From: Prosthecobacter sp.
Lineage (GTDB): Bacteria > Verrucomicrobiota > Verrucomicrobiia > Verrucomicrobiales > Verrucomicrobiaceae
NCBI GenBank assembly: GCA_030827515.1
Contig: JAUREI010000022.1
Location: forward strand, 1 to 33,850
Reading direction: 5' to 3'
DNA: 33,850 nt
Under the pieces are notes generated by a model, which saw only the letters and a list, made by a program, of their open reading frames with translations, was not told where the DNA came from and ran no database searches. A program made the position numbers and the translations under genes. Of the stretch, positions 25,433 through 33,122 are shown in pieces. Each line of letters begins with the position of its first letter. Positions within the stretch are counted from its first letter, which is position 1.

Positions 25433-26871
25433 CCCTGTTCCCGAGTTCCATTCGCTGGCGACTGCAGCTCTGGCACGGCCTGATGCTGCTGGGGGTGCTG
25501 TGCGGGTTCGCCTACACGGCCCAGCGCCTGCAGTGGGCACAGGAAATACGGCGGGTCGACGCGGAACTGCAGCAGCGCGTCAATGAACTGCTGGGACTGA
25601 TCAGTCGCCCTCCCGGACCACCGCGGGGCGAGCCCGCTCTCGAGGAATTCTTCCCCCTCCCGGAGGATGCCTGGAACGCCTCCGGCCCCCGTGCCCAGCA
25701 GGAGAAGCCCCTGCGCGAATGGAGCGCATCTGCAGGCGGCTGGTTTGTCGTCTGGGAGCGCAGCGGCGCCGTCCTGCGCGCGAGCGACGCCGCGGCAGCT
25801 GGTCGCCCACGGCTGGAACTGGAGGCGGGCAGGCCGCTGACCCCGCACGGAGCGACCGTCGCCCTGGCCGATGGCCAGCCTGGACGCGAACTGGCGGCGG
25901 CGACACCGCGCGGCGAGATTGTTCTGGCCGGCAGGCCGCTCACTGCGGAGGCGGCGGTCAGCCGGCGCACCGCCTGGCGCCTGGCCGCCCTGGTCGGAGG
26001 TGTCTGGCTGGTCGGCGTGCTTGGCGGCGGATGGCTGACTGGCAGGGCCCTGCGTCCCATCCGAACCATCAGCGACACCGCCGCCGGGATTTCCGCCGGC
26101 CACCTCGACAACCGCATTGAAGTCGAAGCGAAGGAAACCGAGCTCGGCCACCTGGCCGCCGTACTCAACGCCACCTTTGCCCGCCTGCGCCGCGCCTTCG
26201 ATCAGCAGGCGCGGTTCACCGCCGACGCCGCCCATGAACTGCGAACCCCGGTCAGCGTCATGCTCTCGCAGACCCAGCTCGCCCTCCAGCGCGAGCGCAC
26301 GCCGGAACAATACCGCGACACCCTGGCCACCTGCCGCCGCGCCGCGGATCGCATGAACGGGCTGATCGAATCGCTGCTCGAACTCGCGCAACTCGACGCC
26401 GATGCGTCCGGACTGAACAAACAGCCCGTCAACCTCGCCGACGTGGCTGGGGAAAACGCCACCCTCGTCGAAGGCCTGGCGGTCGAGCGCGGCATCACGC
26501 TGGCGCGGCAGCTTGAAGCGGCGCCCTGCGTGGGCGACGCCGGCCGGCTCGGCCAGATCGTCACCAATTTCCTTGGCAACGCCATCCGCCATGCGCCGGA
26601 GGGCGGCACCGTCTCTGTGGCGACCGGAGTGACGGCCGAGCGCGCCTGGGTGAGGGTCGCCGACCCGGGCCCGGGCATCGCCGAGGAACACCTGCCCCAC
26701 CTGTTTGAGCGCTTCTACCGGGCCGATCCCTCGCGCCAGCGCGGCAGTGGCGGCGCGGGGCTCGGTCTGGCCATCTGCAAGGCGATTGCGGAAGCCCACG
26801 GCGGATCGATCCAGGTGGAGAGCCAGCCCGGCGCGGGCAGCACTTTCACACTGTTCCTTCCCGCTGCCTGA
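25429..26871 (+). CDS. Sensor histidine kinase
   Basis: 480 aa. Two membrane segments (about 11-30 and 184-203) enclose a ~150-residue periplasmic sensor region without a recognised domain. A HAMP linker follows (GRALRPIRTISDTAAGISAG), then the HisKA motif FTADAAHELRTPVSVMLSQ with His269, and the ATPase with N-box IVTNFLGNAIRHAP, G1 VADPGPGIAEEHLPHLFERF and G2 GSGGAGLGLAICKA. All catalytic motifs are intact. It starts within the stop of the response regulator gene (ATGA). The stimulus cannot be read from the sequence. Confidence 0.95.
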   Translation: MTLFPSSIRWRLQLWHGLMLLGVLCGFAYTAQRLQWAQEIRRVDAELQQRVNELLGLISRPPGPPRGEPALEEFFPLPEDAWNASGPRAQQEKPLREWSASAGGWFVVWERSGAVLRASDAAAAGRPRLELEAGRPLTPHGATVALADGQPGRELAAATPRGEIVLAGRPLTAEAAVSRRTAWRLAALVGGVWLVGVLGGGWLTGRALRPIRTISDTAAGISAGHLDNRIEVEAKETELGHLAAVLNATFARLRRAFDQQARFTADAAHELRTPVSVMLSQTQLALQRERTPEQYRDTLATCRRAADRMNGLIESLLELAQLDADASGLNKQPVNLADVAGENATLVEGLAVERGITLARQLEAAPCVGDAGRLGQIVTNFLGNAIRHAPEGGTVSVATGVTAERAWVRVADPGPGIAEEHLPHLFERFYRADPSRQRGSGGAGLGLAICKAIAEAHGGSIQVESQPGAGSTFTLFLPAA

Positions 26872-26880
26872 GGCCGCAAC

Positions 26881-27489
26881 TCAGGAACCGCTGAAACTGC
26901 CCACCACCTTCGGTGCCTCGCCCTGTTTGAGCGTGAAAATTTCCGGGCTGGCGGCATGGGCGTCGGCACGATAGCGCTCGGCCAGGTCGGTGCTGTATTC
27001 CTGCAGGGCGTCGGGGTTGGCGGGAAACACGAACAGCGAATGACGATCCGGCAACGCCACCCAGATTTCGGGACCAAACAGCTTTTCGAAGGTGGCAGGG
27101 AGGGAGGGCGCGGTCACCAGACAGGCCATGATCGGCAGGTCGCTGCGATACACCGCGTAGCGAACCTTCCCCTCGGCATCCTTGATCAGATCCGGCTGAA
27201 TGGAGGCCAGAAGGCGGTCGGCAGCGGAACGGGCGCGCTCAGCGAAGGTGTCGACACTGACGCCGAGCTTCTGGAATTCCTCCTTGGTGTAAGCCTGGAT
27301 GCCCGGGACCTCGGCAATTTCGCGGGCCGGAGAAAACACCGTGTGCCGGGCTCCCTCGGGACGGACCGAGAGCTCGGTGCCCAGCACGCGCGGCTCGGGC
27401 AGGAGGAGCAGCAATTCCGGGCGCCGGACCACCTCCTGTGCGGGTAGCACGGTGGCGCAGAGCAGGAAAAGGAGGTGACGGGAATTCAT
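26881..27489 (-). CDS. Unrecognised secreted protein
   Basis: 202 aa from the ATG at 27489, giving a short Sec signal (MNSRHLLFLLCATVLPAQ). The mature protein has a Leu/Pro-rich start (RRPELLLLLPEPRVLG), a helical EEFQKLGVSVDTFAERAR and strands ending VALPDRHSLFVFPAN, which recalls DUF1444-type phage-shock-like proteins, though too weakly to assign. No catalytic motif is seen. It converges with the histidine kinase gene; the two stop codons lie in a short inverted repeat (26867-26885). It is divergent from ruvA. Confidence 0.75.
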   Translation of the reverse strand: MNSRHLLFLLCATVLPAQEVVRRPELLLLLPEPRVLGTELSVRPEGARHTVFSPAREIAEVPGIQAYTKEEFQKLGVSVDTFAERARSAADRLLASIQPDLIKDAEGKVRYAVYRSDLPIMACLVTAPSLPATFEKLFGPEIWVALPDRHSLFVFPANPDALQEYSTDLAERYRADAHAASPEIFTLKQGEAPKVVGSFSGS

Positions 27490-27603
27490 GCCTGGAACAG
27501 TTCCGCAAAAACGGCCTGCAACCGCCTGGCCCGTCGCGAGAACGCGGGCCGGCCGGTCCATCAAACCTCTTGCACTTACCATGCCTCCGGCCTTCATCAA
27601 GGC

Positions 27604-28218
27604 ATGATCGCGTTTCTGCGTGGAAAAATCGCCGCCGCCATGCCACACCAGGCCGTGCTGGATGTCGGCGGCGTCGGCTACGCCGTGAACATCCCACTGT
27701 CGACCTTCGACCGGCTGCCCCAGAAGGGGGCGGAGGTGACGCTGCTCACGCATCACCATGTGACGGAGCACGAGCATCTCTTGTTCGGATTTTTCGACGC
27801 CGACGAACGCGATCTCTTCCGCCTGCTCATGGACCGCGTCTCCGGCATCGGGCCGAAGATGGCGCTGTCGGTGCTCAGCGGCCTGCCGGTGCCCGCCTTC
27901 AAGGATGCGGTCATCCGCAATGACACCGCCGCCCTGGCGCGCATCAAGGGGGTTGGCAAAAAGACCGCCGAGCGCATCGTCCTCGAGCTCAAGGACAAGG
28001 TCGGAGTCGTCGACGCCTGGCAGGCCGCCGAGGCCGCGCGCGGCACCCACGACCCGCGCCAGGAGGCGGTTTCCGACGCCGTGCTCGGACTCATTGCCCT
28101 CGGCTTCAAACAGGCCGAGGCCCAGAAGGCGGTGACCGAATTGCTGCGCCAGCCCGGCTTCGATCCGTCGGCTTCCGCCGACCGGCTGATCCGCGAGGCC
28201 CTGCGCCGGTTGCAGTGA
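27604..28218 (+). CDS. ruvA: Holliday junction branch migration protein RuvA
   Basis: 204 aa, normal length. The N-terminal OB domain begins MIAFLRGKIAAAMPHQAVLD and includes VGGVGYAVNIPLSTFDRL. Two helix-hairpin-helix motifs follow, RVSGIGPKMALSVLSGLP and RIKGVGKKTAERIVLELKDK, then the flexible linker and C-terminal RuvB-binding domain (DAVLGLIALGFKQAEAQKAV). RuvA tetramers hold Holliday junctions for the RuvB motor. ruvB and ruvC are not adjacent here. The start at 27604 matches the family; upstream in-frame codons are not coding. A TACCAT box lies 26 bases before the start. Confidence 0.97.
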   Translation: MIAFLRGKIAAAMPHQAVLDVGGVGYAVNIPLSTFDRLPQKGAEVTLLTHHHVTEHEHLLFGFFDADERDLFRLLMDRVSGIGPKMALSVLSGLPVPAFKDAVIRNDTAALARIKGVGKKTAERIVLELKDKVGVVDAWQAAEAARGTHDPRQEAVSDAVLGLIALGFKQAEAQKAVTELLRQPGFDPSASADRLIREALRRLQ

Positions 28219-28262
28219 TCGTCACAAAAGCACCCTTTTTCGACACCCCCCGCCAAGAAAGG

Positions 28263-28292
28263 TTGCCCTGGATGTGGCGTTTTTGCTAGGCT
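28263..28292 (+). promoter_or_regulatory. Predicted sigma70-type promoter of the Gfo/Idh/MocA gene
   Basis: TTGCCC (28263-28268), an 18-base spacer and TAGGCT (28287-28292), with TGC just before the -10 box (extended -10). Transcription would start near 28299, leaving a leader of about 58 bases. It resembles the boxes before leuD and the RelE-like gene. Confidence 0.5.
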
Positions 28293-28356
28293 GGGCTTCA
28301 ACCGCGACGTGCGGCCTCCCCCCCCCGCACCTGCAAACCCTGAACCTCTCTCTCCT

Positions 28357-29901
28357 ATGAACACCACCCCAACCAGCCGCCGCACCTTCCTGCGCGGCAC
28401 GCTCGCCGGCGCCGCCGGTTTCGCCACCCTGCCCGCCTGGGCCAAGCCCATCGGTGCCAACGGCGATGTCCGCGTCGCGGTCATCGGCTTCAAATCCCGC
28501 GGCTCCGGCCACATCAGCAGCCTGCTGAAAATCCCCGGTGTCCGCCTCGTCGCCCTCTGTGACGTCGACAGCGCCGTGCTCGAAAAGCATGTGGCCGATC
28601 TCGCCAAGAAGGACATCAAGGTGAAGGCCTACAAAGACTTCCGCGAGTGCTGCGCCGATCCGGACATCGACGCCATCACCATCGCCACGCCCAACCACAC
28701 CCACACGCTGATTGCCATGACCGGCATCGCCAACGGCAAGCATGTCTATGTGGAAAAGCCGGTGTCCCACAACATCTGGGAAGGCCGCAAGCTTGTCGAA
28801 GCCTCCCTCGTCGCCGCCAAAAAAGGCCTCGTCGTCCAGCACGGCATGCAGCGCCGCTCCGATCTCGGCTGGGCCGCCGCCATGGAGTACGTCAAGAGCG
28901 GCAAGCTTGGCAAGGTCACCCTCAGCCGCGGCATCAACTACAAGGCCCGCAAGAGCATCGGCAAAATCGCCGCTCCTCTCTCCCCGGACGCCGACGGCCT
29001 GTTCAAGCCCGGCACCGTCACCGACGCCAGCGGCAAGGGACTCTCCGGCACCATCGACTACAAGCTCTGGAGCGGCCCCCGTGGCATCCTGCCCGTTCAT
29101 CGCACGCAGTTCCACTATGACTGGCACTGGCAGTGGGCCTACGGCAACGGTGACATCGGCAACCAGGGCCCGCACCAGCTCGACGTCGCCCGCTGGGCGC
29201 TCGGCAACCCGGACCTGCTGCCCAAGCGCGTCATGAGCTTCGGCGGCCGCTGGGGCTACGACGACGACGGCGAGACCGCCAACAACCAGATGGCCTTCTA
29301 CGAATTCAACGAGGGCGCGCCGCTGCTGTTCGACAACCGCGGCCTGCCGATGAAGGACATGAACTGGACCAAGGGCTACGAACCCGTGTACCGCATCAAC
29401 GGCAAGGTCTCCGCGCCGCGCATCGGCAACGTCGTGCACTGCGAGGGCGGTTTCATCGCCGAGTCCAAGGCCTATGACAACGACGGCAAGGCCATCGAGA
29501 AGTTCGACAACTTCCAAGATGGCCCGGACCACATGAAAAACTTCATCGACTCCGTCCGTGCCGGCAAGATCACCAAGGACGTGCTGAACGTCGCCCACGG
29601 CCATCACGCCGCCGCGCTGGCCCACATGGCGAACGTCAGCTATCGCCTCGGCAAGAAAATCAGCAACGGAGAGATCAAGGAACGCCTCAGCGGCAACAAG
29701 GCCGCCCTGGAAACCTTCGATCACTTCGTGCAGAACCTTGAGGACAACAAGATCGACACCAGTGTGGACATTGCCGCCTGCGGCCCCATGCTCGAATTCG
29801 ATCCCGTCACCGAGAAGTTCATTGGCGAATTCGCCGACGAGGCCAACAAGATGGCCTCCGAGGTCTATGTCGCCGGCTTCGAGCTGCCGACGATCTCCTG
29901 A
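28357..29901 (+). CDS. Gfo/Idh/MocA family oxidoreductase (Tat-exported)
   Basis: 514 aa from the ATG at 28357. The N-terminus TSRRTFLRGTLAGAAGFATL is a classic Tat signal. The Rossmann domain starts VRVAVIGFKSRGSGHI and leads to AITIATPNHTHTLIAM and the hallmark HVYVEKPVSHN; the C-terminal alpha/beta domain has GNQGPHQLDVARWALG. Relatives are NAD(P)-dependent sugar or inositol dehydrogenases, some with tightly bound cofactor; exported members are abundant in PVC bacteria. The protein is longer than cytoplasmic relatives (~350 aa). It has its own promoter and a strong terminator, so it is probably a single transcription unit. The substrate is unknown. Confidence 0.93.
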   Translation: MNTTPTSRRTFLRGTLAGAAGFATLPAWAKPIGANGDVRVAVIGFKSRGSGHISSLLKIPGVRLVALCDVDSAVLEKHVADLAKKDIKVKAYKDFRECCADPDIDAITIATPNHTHTLIAMTGIANGKHVYVEKPVSHNIWEGRKLVEASLVAAKKGLVVQHGMQRRSDLGWAAAMEYVKSGKLGKVTLSRGINYKARKSIGKIAAPLSPDADGLFKPGTVTDASGKGLSGTIDYKLWSGPRGILPVHRTQFHYDWHWQWAYGNGDIGNQGPHQLDVARWALGNPDLLPKRVMSFGGRWGYDDDGETANNQMAFYEFNEGAPLLFDNRGLPMKDMNWTKGYEPVYRINGKVSAPRIGNVVHCEGGFIAESKAYDNDGKAIEKFDNFQDGPDHMKNFIDSVRAGKITKDVLNVAHGHHAAALAHMANVSYRLGKKISNGEIKERLSGNKAALETFDHFVQNLEDNKIDTSVDIAACGPMLEFDPVTEKFIGEFADEANKMASEVYVAGFELPTIS

Positions 29902-29921
29902 TCGGTCCGACTGCCGGATTC

Positions 29922-29956
29922 CCCGCGTCGCCCCTCCGGCGGCGCGGGTTTTTTTT
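29922..29956 (+). terminator. Intrinsic terminator after the Gfo/Idh/MocA gene
   Basis: CCCGCGTCGCC (29922-29932) pairs with GGCGGCGCGGG (29938-29948), 11 bp with one G-U pair and a five-base loop, followed by eight T (29949-29956). It begins 20 bases after the stop codon. Confidence 0.93.
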
Positions 29957-30017
29957 GCCCGGGGGCCTGCCCGGGCGGCCGCAATTTGCGCATCCTCCCT
30001 TCGTTGCCGTCTCTGCC

Positions 30018-30959
30018 ATGATCCGCCTTCGTTTCCTGCTGCCCGTCGCCTTCCTGCTCGCCCACACCGCTCTCGCCCAGCCGGCCAAATCGAAACCCTC
30101 CAGGCCGAAGCCCGGCAATGACGACGCCATGTGGGTGGCCCAGCCGCCGTATGAGCTGCCTGCAGGTGTTAGCCATCACACCCTGCACAGTCCCTCCATG
30201 GGGCGCGAGGTCGGCTTTTGCGTGTATCTGCCGCCCGGCTATGACCGCCACCCGGAGCGCCGCTACCCGGTCATTTACCATCTGCACGGCGCCGGCGGCA
30301 ACGAGACGCGCACCCTGTTCACCGCGACCGTGCTGCACGAGGGCATCCTCGCCGGCCGGCTGCCGGAAATCATCGTCGTCTTCCCGAATGGCGGCCGGGC
30401 CACGATGTATCAGGACAGCGGCGACGGTCGTTTCCGCGCCGAAACCTGGATGATTCGGGAACTGATTCCTTACATCGACGCCACCTACCGGACGATCGCC
30501 GACCGCAAGGCGCGCTGCATTGAGGGCTTCAGCATGGGGGGGCGCGGTTCCACCCATCTGGCCATGAAATACCCCGAACTCTTCGGTTCGCTCTTCAACC
30601 AGAGTGGCAATGTCTACCACGTCTCCGCCCCTGAGCAGTTGCCCAACGCCTACCTCGGCGACGACCCGGACCGCCTGCGCGCCAACGATCCCTACCTGAA
30701 CCTTGCGAAGAACCTCGAGTTCATCCGTGCCAACCTTCGCATCCAGCTCGCCTGCGGCACCGCCGATCCCGATCACCTGACCACCGTGCGGGAATTTCAT
30801 GCCGCCCTGGACGCGGCGGGGGTGAAGCACGACTACTTCGAAGTTGAGGGTCTCGGCCACAACCAGAAGCAGATGATCGAGGGCCGGCGCGCCACATGGT
30901 TTGACTTCCATCTCGAATCCCTTCGCCGGCACGGCGTGCCCCTGCACCTGCACCGTTGA
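30018..30959 (+). CDS. Secreted esterase (esterase D / feruloyl esterase type)
   Basis: 313 aa from the ATG at 30018, with a Sec signal (MIRLRFLLPVAFLLAHTALA, cleavage about residue 20). The alpha/beta-hydrolase fold of the putative esterase family shows YLPPGYDRHPERRYPVIYHL, the nucleophile elbow EGFSMGGRG (Ser172), an acid in ACGTADPDH (Asp250 or Asp252) and catalytic His281 in VEGLGHNQ. Relatives release hydroxycinnamic or acetyl groups from plant polysaccharides or hydrolyse S-formylglutathione; the signal peptide favours the polysaccharide role. It stands alone after the terminator. Confidence 0.9.
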   Translation: MIRLRFLLPVAFLLAHTALAQPAKSKPSRPKPGNDDAMWVAQPPYELPAGVSHHTLHSPSMGREVGFCVYLPPGYDRHPERRYPVIYHLHGAGGNETRTLFTATVLHEGILAGRLPEIIVVFPNGGRATMYQDSGDGRFRAETWMIRELIPYIDATYRTIADRKARCIEGFSMGGRGSTHLAMKYPELFGSLFNQSGNVYHVSAPEQLPNAYLGDDPDRLRANDPYLNLAKNLEFIRANLRIQLACGTADPDHLTTVREFHAALDAAGVKHDYFEVEGLGHNQKQMIEGRRATWFDFHLESLRRHGVPLHLHR

Positions 30960-30974
30960 CCCCGCAGGCCGCCC

Positions 30975-31002
30975 TTGCTCCGCGCCAAACCCGGCCTAGC
31001 AT
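30975..31002 (+). promoter_or_regulatory. Predicted promoter of the RelE-like gene (near-leaderless)
   Basis: TTGCTC (30975-30980), a 16-base spacer and TAGCAT (30997-31002). The -10 box ends 5 bases before the GTG start at 31008, so transcription would begin at or next to the start codon. Confidence 0.5.
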
Positions 31003-31007
31003 GCGGG

Positions 31008-31379
31008 GTGATCCAGATCGTCTTCAACGAAATCAGCGCGGCCGAGCTGTCGCGGCTGCCCACGCAGATTCAGTTCCAGCTGCTTGAAGCCCTGAACATC
31101 CAGCCGGGCGACCTGGAACCGGAGTTGCTCGCCAAACGCTTTGGCGTTCTGGACCGTGTCGGTAAAAAGCTGTACCGCTGCCGCGCCGGCGACCACCGCA
31201 TCTACTTCGCGCTCGCCGAGGGCCATGTGCGCGTGCACCGCGTCCTTCACAAAAACACCCTCGCCGACTTCCTCTACCGCAGCAACCTGCCCGGCGGCGG
31301 CGAGGACGACGCCCTCAGCCAATCGAAGCAGTTCTGGCACCTCATCGACGAGGGCGCGAACACGCTCAAGCAGGGCTGA
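31008..31379 (+). CDS. Solitary RelE/ParE-like protein
   Basis: 123 aa from the GTG at 31008, giving MIQIVFNEISAAELSRLPTQ; an in-frame TTG at 30975 overlaps the predicted promoter and is less likely. The segment GKKLYRCRAGDHRIYFALAE followed by VHRVLHKNTLADFLYRSNL resembles the central beta sheet of RelE-family mRNA interferases (x-x-Y-R-x-R-x-G-D-x-R-I-x-F). No antitoxin gene lies directly beside it, and the C-terminus is extended (DALSQSKQFWHLIDEG). It may be a domesticated, chromosomally fixed member rather than an active toxin. Family assignment is moderate, activity unknown. Confidence 0.75.
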   Translation: MIQIVFNEISAAELSRLPTQIQFQLLEALNIQPGDLEPELLAKRFGVLDRVGKKLYRCRAGDHRIYFALAEGHVRVHRVLHKNTLADFLYRSNLPGGGEDDALSQSKQFWHLIDEGANTLKQG

Positions 31380-31698
31380 GACCGAGCGATCCCGGCTCGC
31401 TCGCACCGAAGTCCCCCGGTGAATCTCCCGCGATGGCCGCCTTGCCGCGACGACTGACCCAGAGATCTATTGTCATAGTCAGGCCTCCGGAAACCTTCTG
31501 TTCCTGGCATGCTGTTGCGCAGGAAAGAGTCAGGAGTCGATTTTGAAAGCCCTTGCCTGCACCTCCTGGGTCATTTCTGTTTTCCGGTCCTCAAGCAATC
31601 AATCTGTTGGCGAACGTTTCATCGTGCCTGACACCACCGCCCCAGCATGATTGTCCCATGAGGCGTCATGAGAGGAAACTTCAAGATGTGACCCAGCC
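31380..31698. other. 319-base intergenic region without a convincing gene
   Basis: No open frame here has coding character. A 60-base sample (31561-31620) has 29/60 G+C, clearly below the genes around it. A hairpin CGAGCGA / TCGCTCG (31383-31403, 7-base loop) follows the RelE-like stop and may help termination, but no T run follows. TTCCTG / CAGGAA arms occur near 31510-31535. A small RNA or transcription end region is possible but unproven. Confidence 0.5.
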
Positions 31699-32646
31699 CT
31701 ACTTCTTCTGCGGGAACAGCATCTTCGACATCTCCATGCCGGACTTGGCCATGCCGGTGGCCTGTTCCTGGTAGGCTTTCAGGGTCGCGATCTGGGCCGG
31801 ACTGAGAAATGCGGCGGCGCGCTCCTCAATGATGCGCGCGTTGACCTCAAGCTGCTGAATCTGGCGCTTGATCAAATCCTCGGTCAGCAGCGTGGGGTCG
31901 AGGTTGGTCTTCCCCGCCAGGTTGCCGCCGGTGCCTGGTCGCGTGCGCACCTCCGTCATCAGGTCGATGAGCTGCTGTTCCTGCTGCGCGTTGAGGGGCT
32001 CGGCCGACGAGGCAAACAGGCTCTTGCCGAGCATTTCATATTGGGTGCGGTCCGGAAGGGACTTTTCCCAACCCTGAAAGGTCTGCCAATCCTCCTCATG
32101 GTTGAGGAACTTGCGGATCGTGTCATCGAAGGCCGTGCGCTGCCGGTCGATCTCCCGGCCGATCTCCTGTCGCTGCTCGGAGCTCAGATTGCCGTCGAGA
32201 AGCTTCAGGCCCAGATCGGTCTGCGTCTTCTGTCGCTCCACCAGCAGTTTCTTGAAGTGCTCACGCTCCTGCGGACTGAGCTGCAGCTGATCGAAGAGAC
32301 GTCCATAGGCGACGTCGATCTGCAGGGCCTGCTGGCGCTCCATCACCTCGCGCATGCCGGGGTTGTTGAGCATCGCGCGCAAGTCCGTCTTGCCCGCCGG
32401 TGCCCCGGTGGCTGCGGGTGCCTCCGCGATGGCTGGCGGCGGGGCCGGTGCCGGTGCCGGGACCGACTCGGCACGCCGCTCCACCTCGCGCTTGAGGCTG
32501 GCGATGGTGCGCCTGGCCTCCTTGAGTTCTGTCTCGAGAAGCGCCAGTCGCGGATCCGGCTCGGGCGAACGACCAAGGATCCAGGCAAGAGCCAGAAGGG
32601 ATCCCGCGGAGGTCAGTCCGAGCAGGACAAGGGCGACGTGTTTCAT
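31699..32646 (-). CDS. Membrane-anchored coiled-coil protein with Spy-like LSxxQ motifs
   Basis: 315 aa. One N-terminal membrane helix (HVALVLLGLTSAGSLLALAWI) is followed by a predicted coiled coil (LALLETELKEARRTIASLKR), a Pro/Ala linker (SVPAPAPAPPPAIAE) and a long helical domain. That domain repeats short motifs LSPQERE, LSSEQRQE, LNAQQEQQ and LSPAQIATL, like the LTxxQ motifs of the periplasmic chaperones Spy and CpxP. A periplasmic helical protein sensing or binding other proteins is a guess. The start at 32646 lies 5 bases after an extended -10 box. It is probably transcribed alone. Confidence 0.78.
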   Translation of the reverse strand: MKHVALVLLGLTSAGSLLALAWILGRSPEPDPRLALLETELKEARRTIASLKREVERRAESVPAPAPAPPPAIAEAPAATGAPAGKTDLRAMLNNPGMREVMERQQALQIDVAYGRLFDQLQLSPQEREHFKKLLVERQKTQTDLGLKLLDGNLSSEQRQEIGREIDRQRTAFDDTIRKFLNHEEDWQTFQGWEKSLPDRTQYEMLGKSLFASSAEPLNAQQEQQLIDLMTEVRTRPGTGGNLAGKTNLDPTLLTEDLIKRQIQQLEVNARIIEERAAAFLSPAQIATLKAYQEQATGMAKSGMEMSKMLFPQKK

Positions 32647-32651
32647 GGGTC

Positions 32652-32660
32652 AACCTAGCA
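32652..32660 (-). promoter_or_regulatory. Extended -10 box before the coiled-coil gene
   Basis: On the minus strand TGC-TAGGTT ends 5 bases before the ATG at 32646. No good -35 box is found at 17-18 bases, which fits an extended -10 promoter. The mRNA would start at or next to the start codon. Confidence 0.42.
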
Positions 32661-32696
32661 TGAACCACCGGGCGGGACCAGCCGCAAAGCCGGGTG

Positions 32697-33071
32697 TCAG
32701 CCGAGACGCGCGGCGTAAGCCGAGGCGTCCATGAGGGCATCGGCCGAACCGGGAGTCGCCCGAATCTTGAAGATCCAGCCGGCCCCATAGGGATCGCTGT
32801 TGATCAGGCCCGGTTCACCGGATAGCGCGGCGTTGACCTCGACAATCTCGCCGGCGACCGGGGAGTAAATGTCGCTGGCCGCCTTGACCGATTCGATCAC
32901 GCACACCTGCTGCCCCGCGGCAACGGGGCCCAGCTTGGGGGGATCGACGAAGACAACGTCGGTTAGCTCGGCCTGGGCGTGGTCGGTGATGCCGACGGGG
33001 GAGACTTCCAGACTCGGATCGACCCACTCGTGGGTGTCGCGGTAACGCAGGTGCTCGGGGATGAGGCTCAT
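32697..33071 (-). CDS. gcvH: Glycine cleavage system H protein
   Basis: 124 aa, normal length. It carries the lipoyl arm that shuttles the aminomethyl group between the P, T and L proteins of glycine cleavage. The lipoylation site is Lys63 in VCVIESVKAASDIYSP; the fold hallmarks RYRDTHEWV, VGITDHAQAELTDVVFVDPP, VEVNAALSGEPGLINSDPYG and GWIFKI are intact. gcvT and gcvP are not in the window. It appears to be a single gene with its own promoter region containing a 12 bp palindrome. Confidence 0.97.
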   Translation of the reverse strand: MSLIPEHLRYRDTHEWVDPSLEVSPVGITDHAQAELTDVVFVDPPKLGPVAAGQQVCVIESVKAASDIYSPVAGEIVEVNAALSGEPGLINSDPYGAGWIFKIRATPGSADALMDASAYAARLG

Positions 33072-33074
33072 GGC

Positions 33075-33087
33075 AGGCTGCAGCCTA
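33075..33087 (-). promoter_or_regulatory. -10 box and overlapping 12 bp palindrome upstream of gcvH
   Basis: On the minus strand TAGGCT (33082-33087) ends 10 bases before the gcvH ATG and could serve as the -10 box; a -35 at 17 bases would be TTTCCG, which is weak. AGGCTGCAGCCT (33075-33086) is a perfect palindrome that overlaps it, a possible operator or mRNA hairpin just before the start codon. Confidence 0.4.
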
Positions 33088-33122
33088 GTGCGAAATGCGC
33101 GGGGCGGAAACCGAAAACTCGG

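Noticed and set aside
31553-31774. 73-codon open frame in the gap after the RelE-like gene
   Set aside because: No start signal or family, and it runs antisense into the coiled-coil protein gene.
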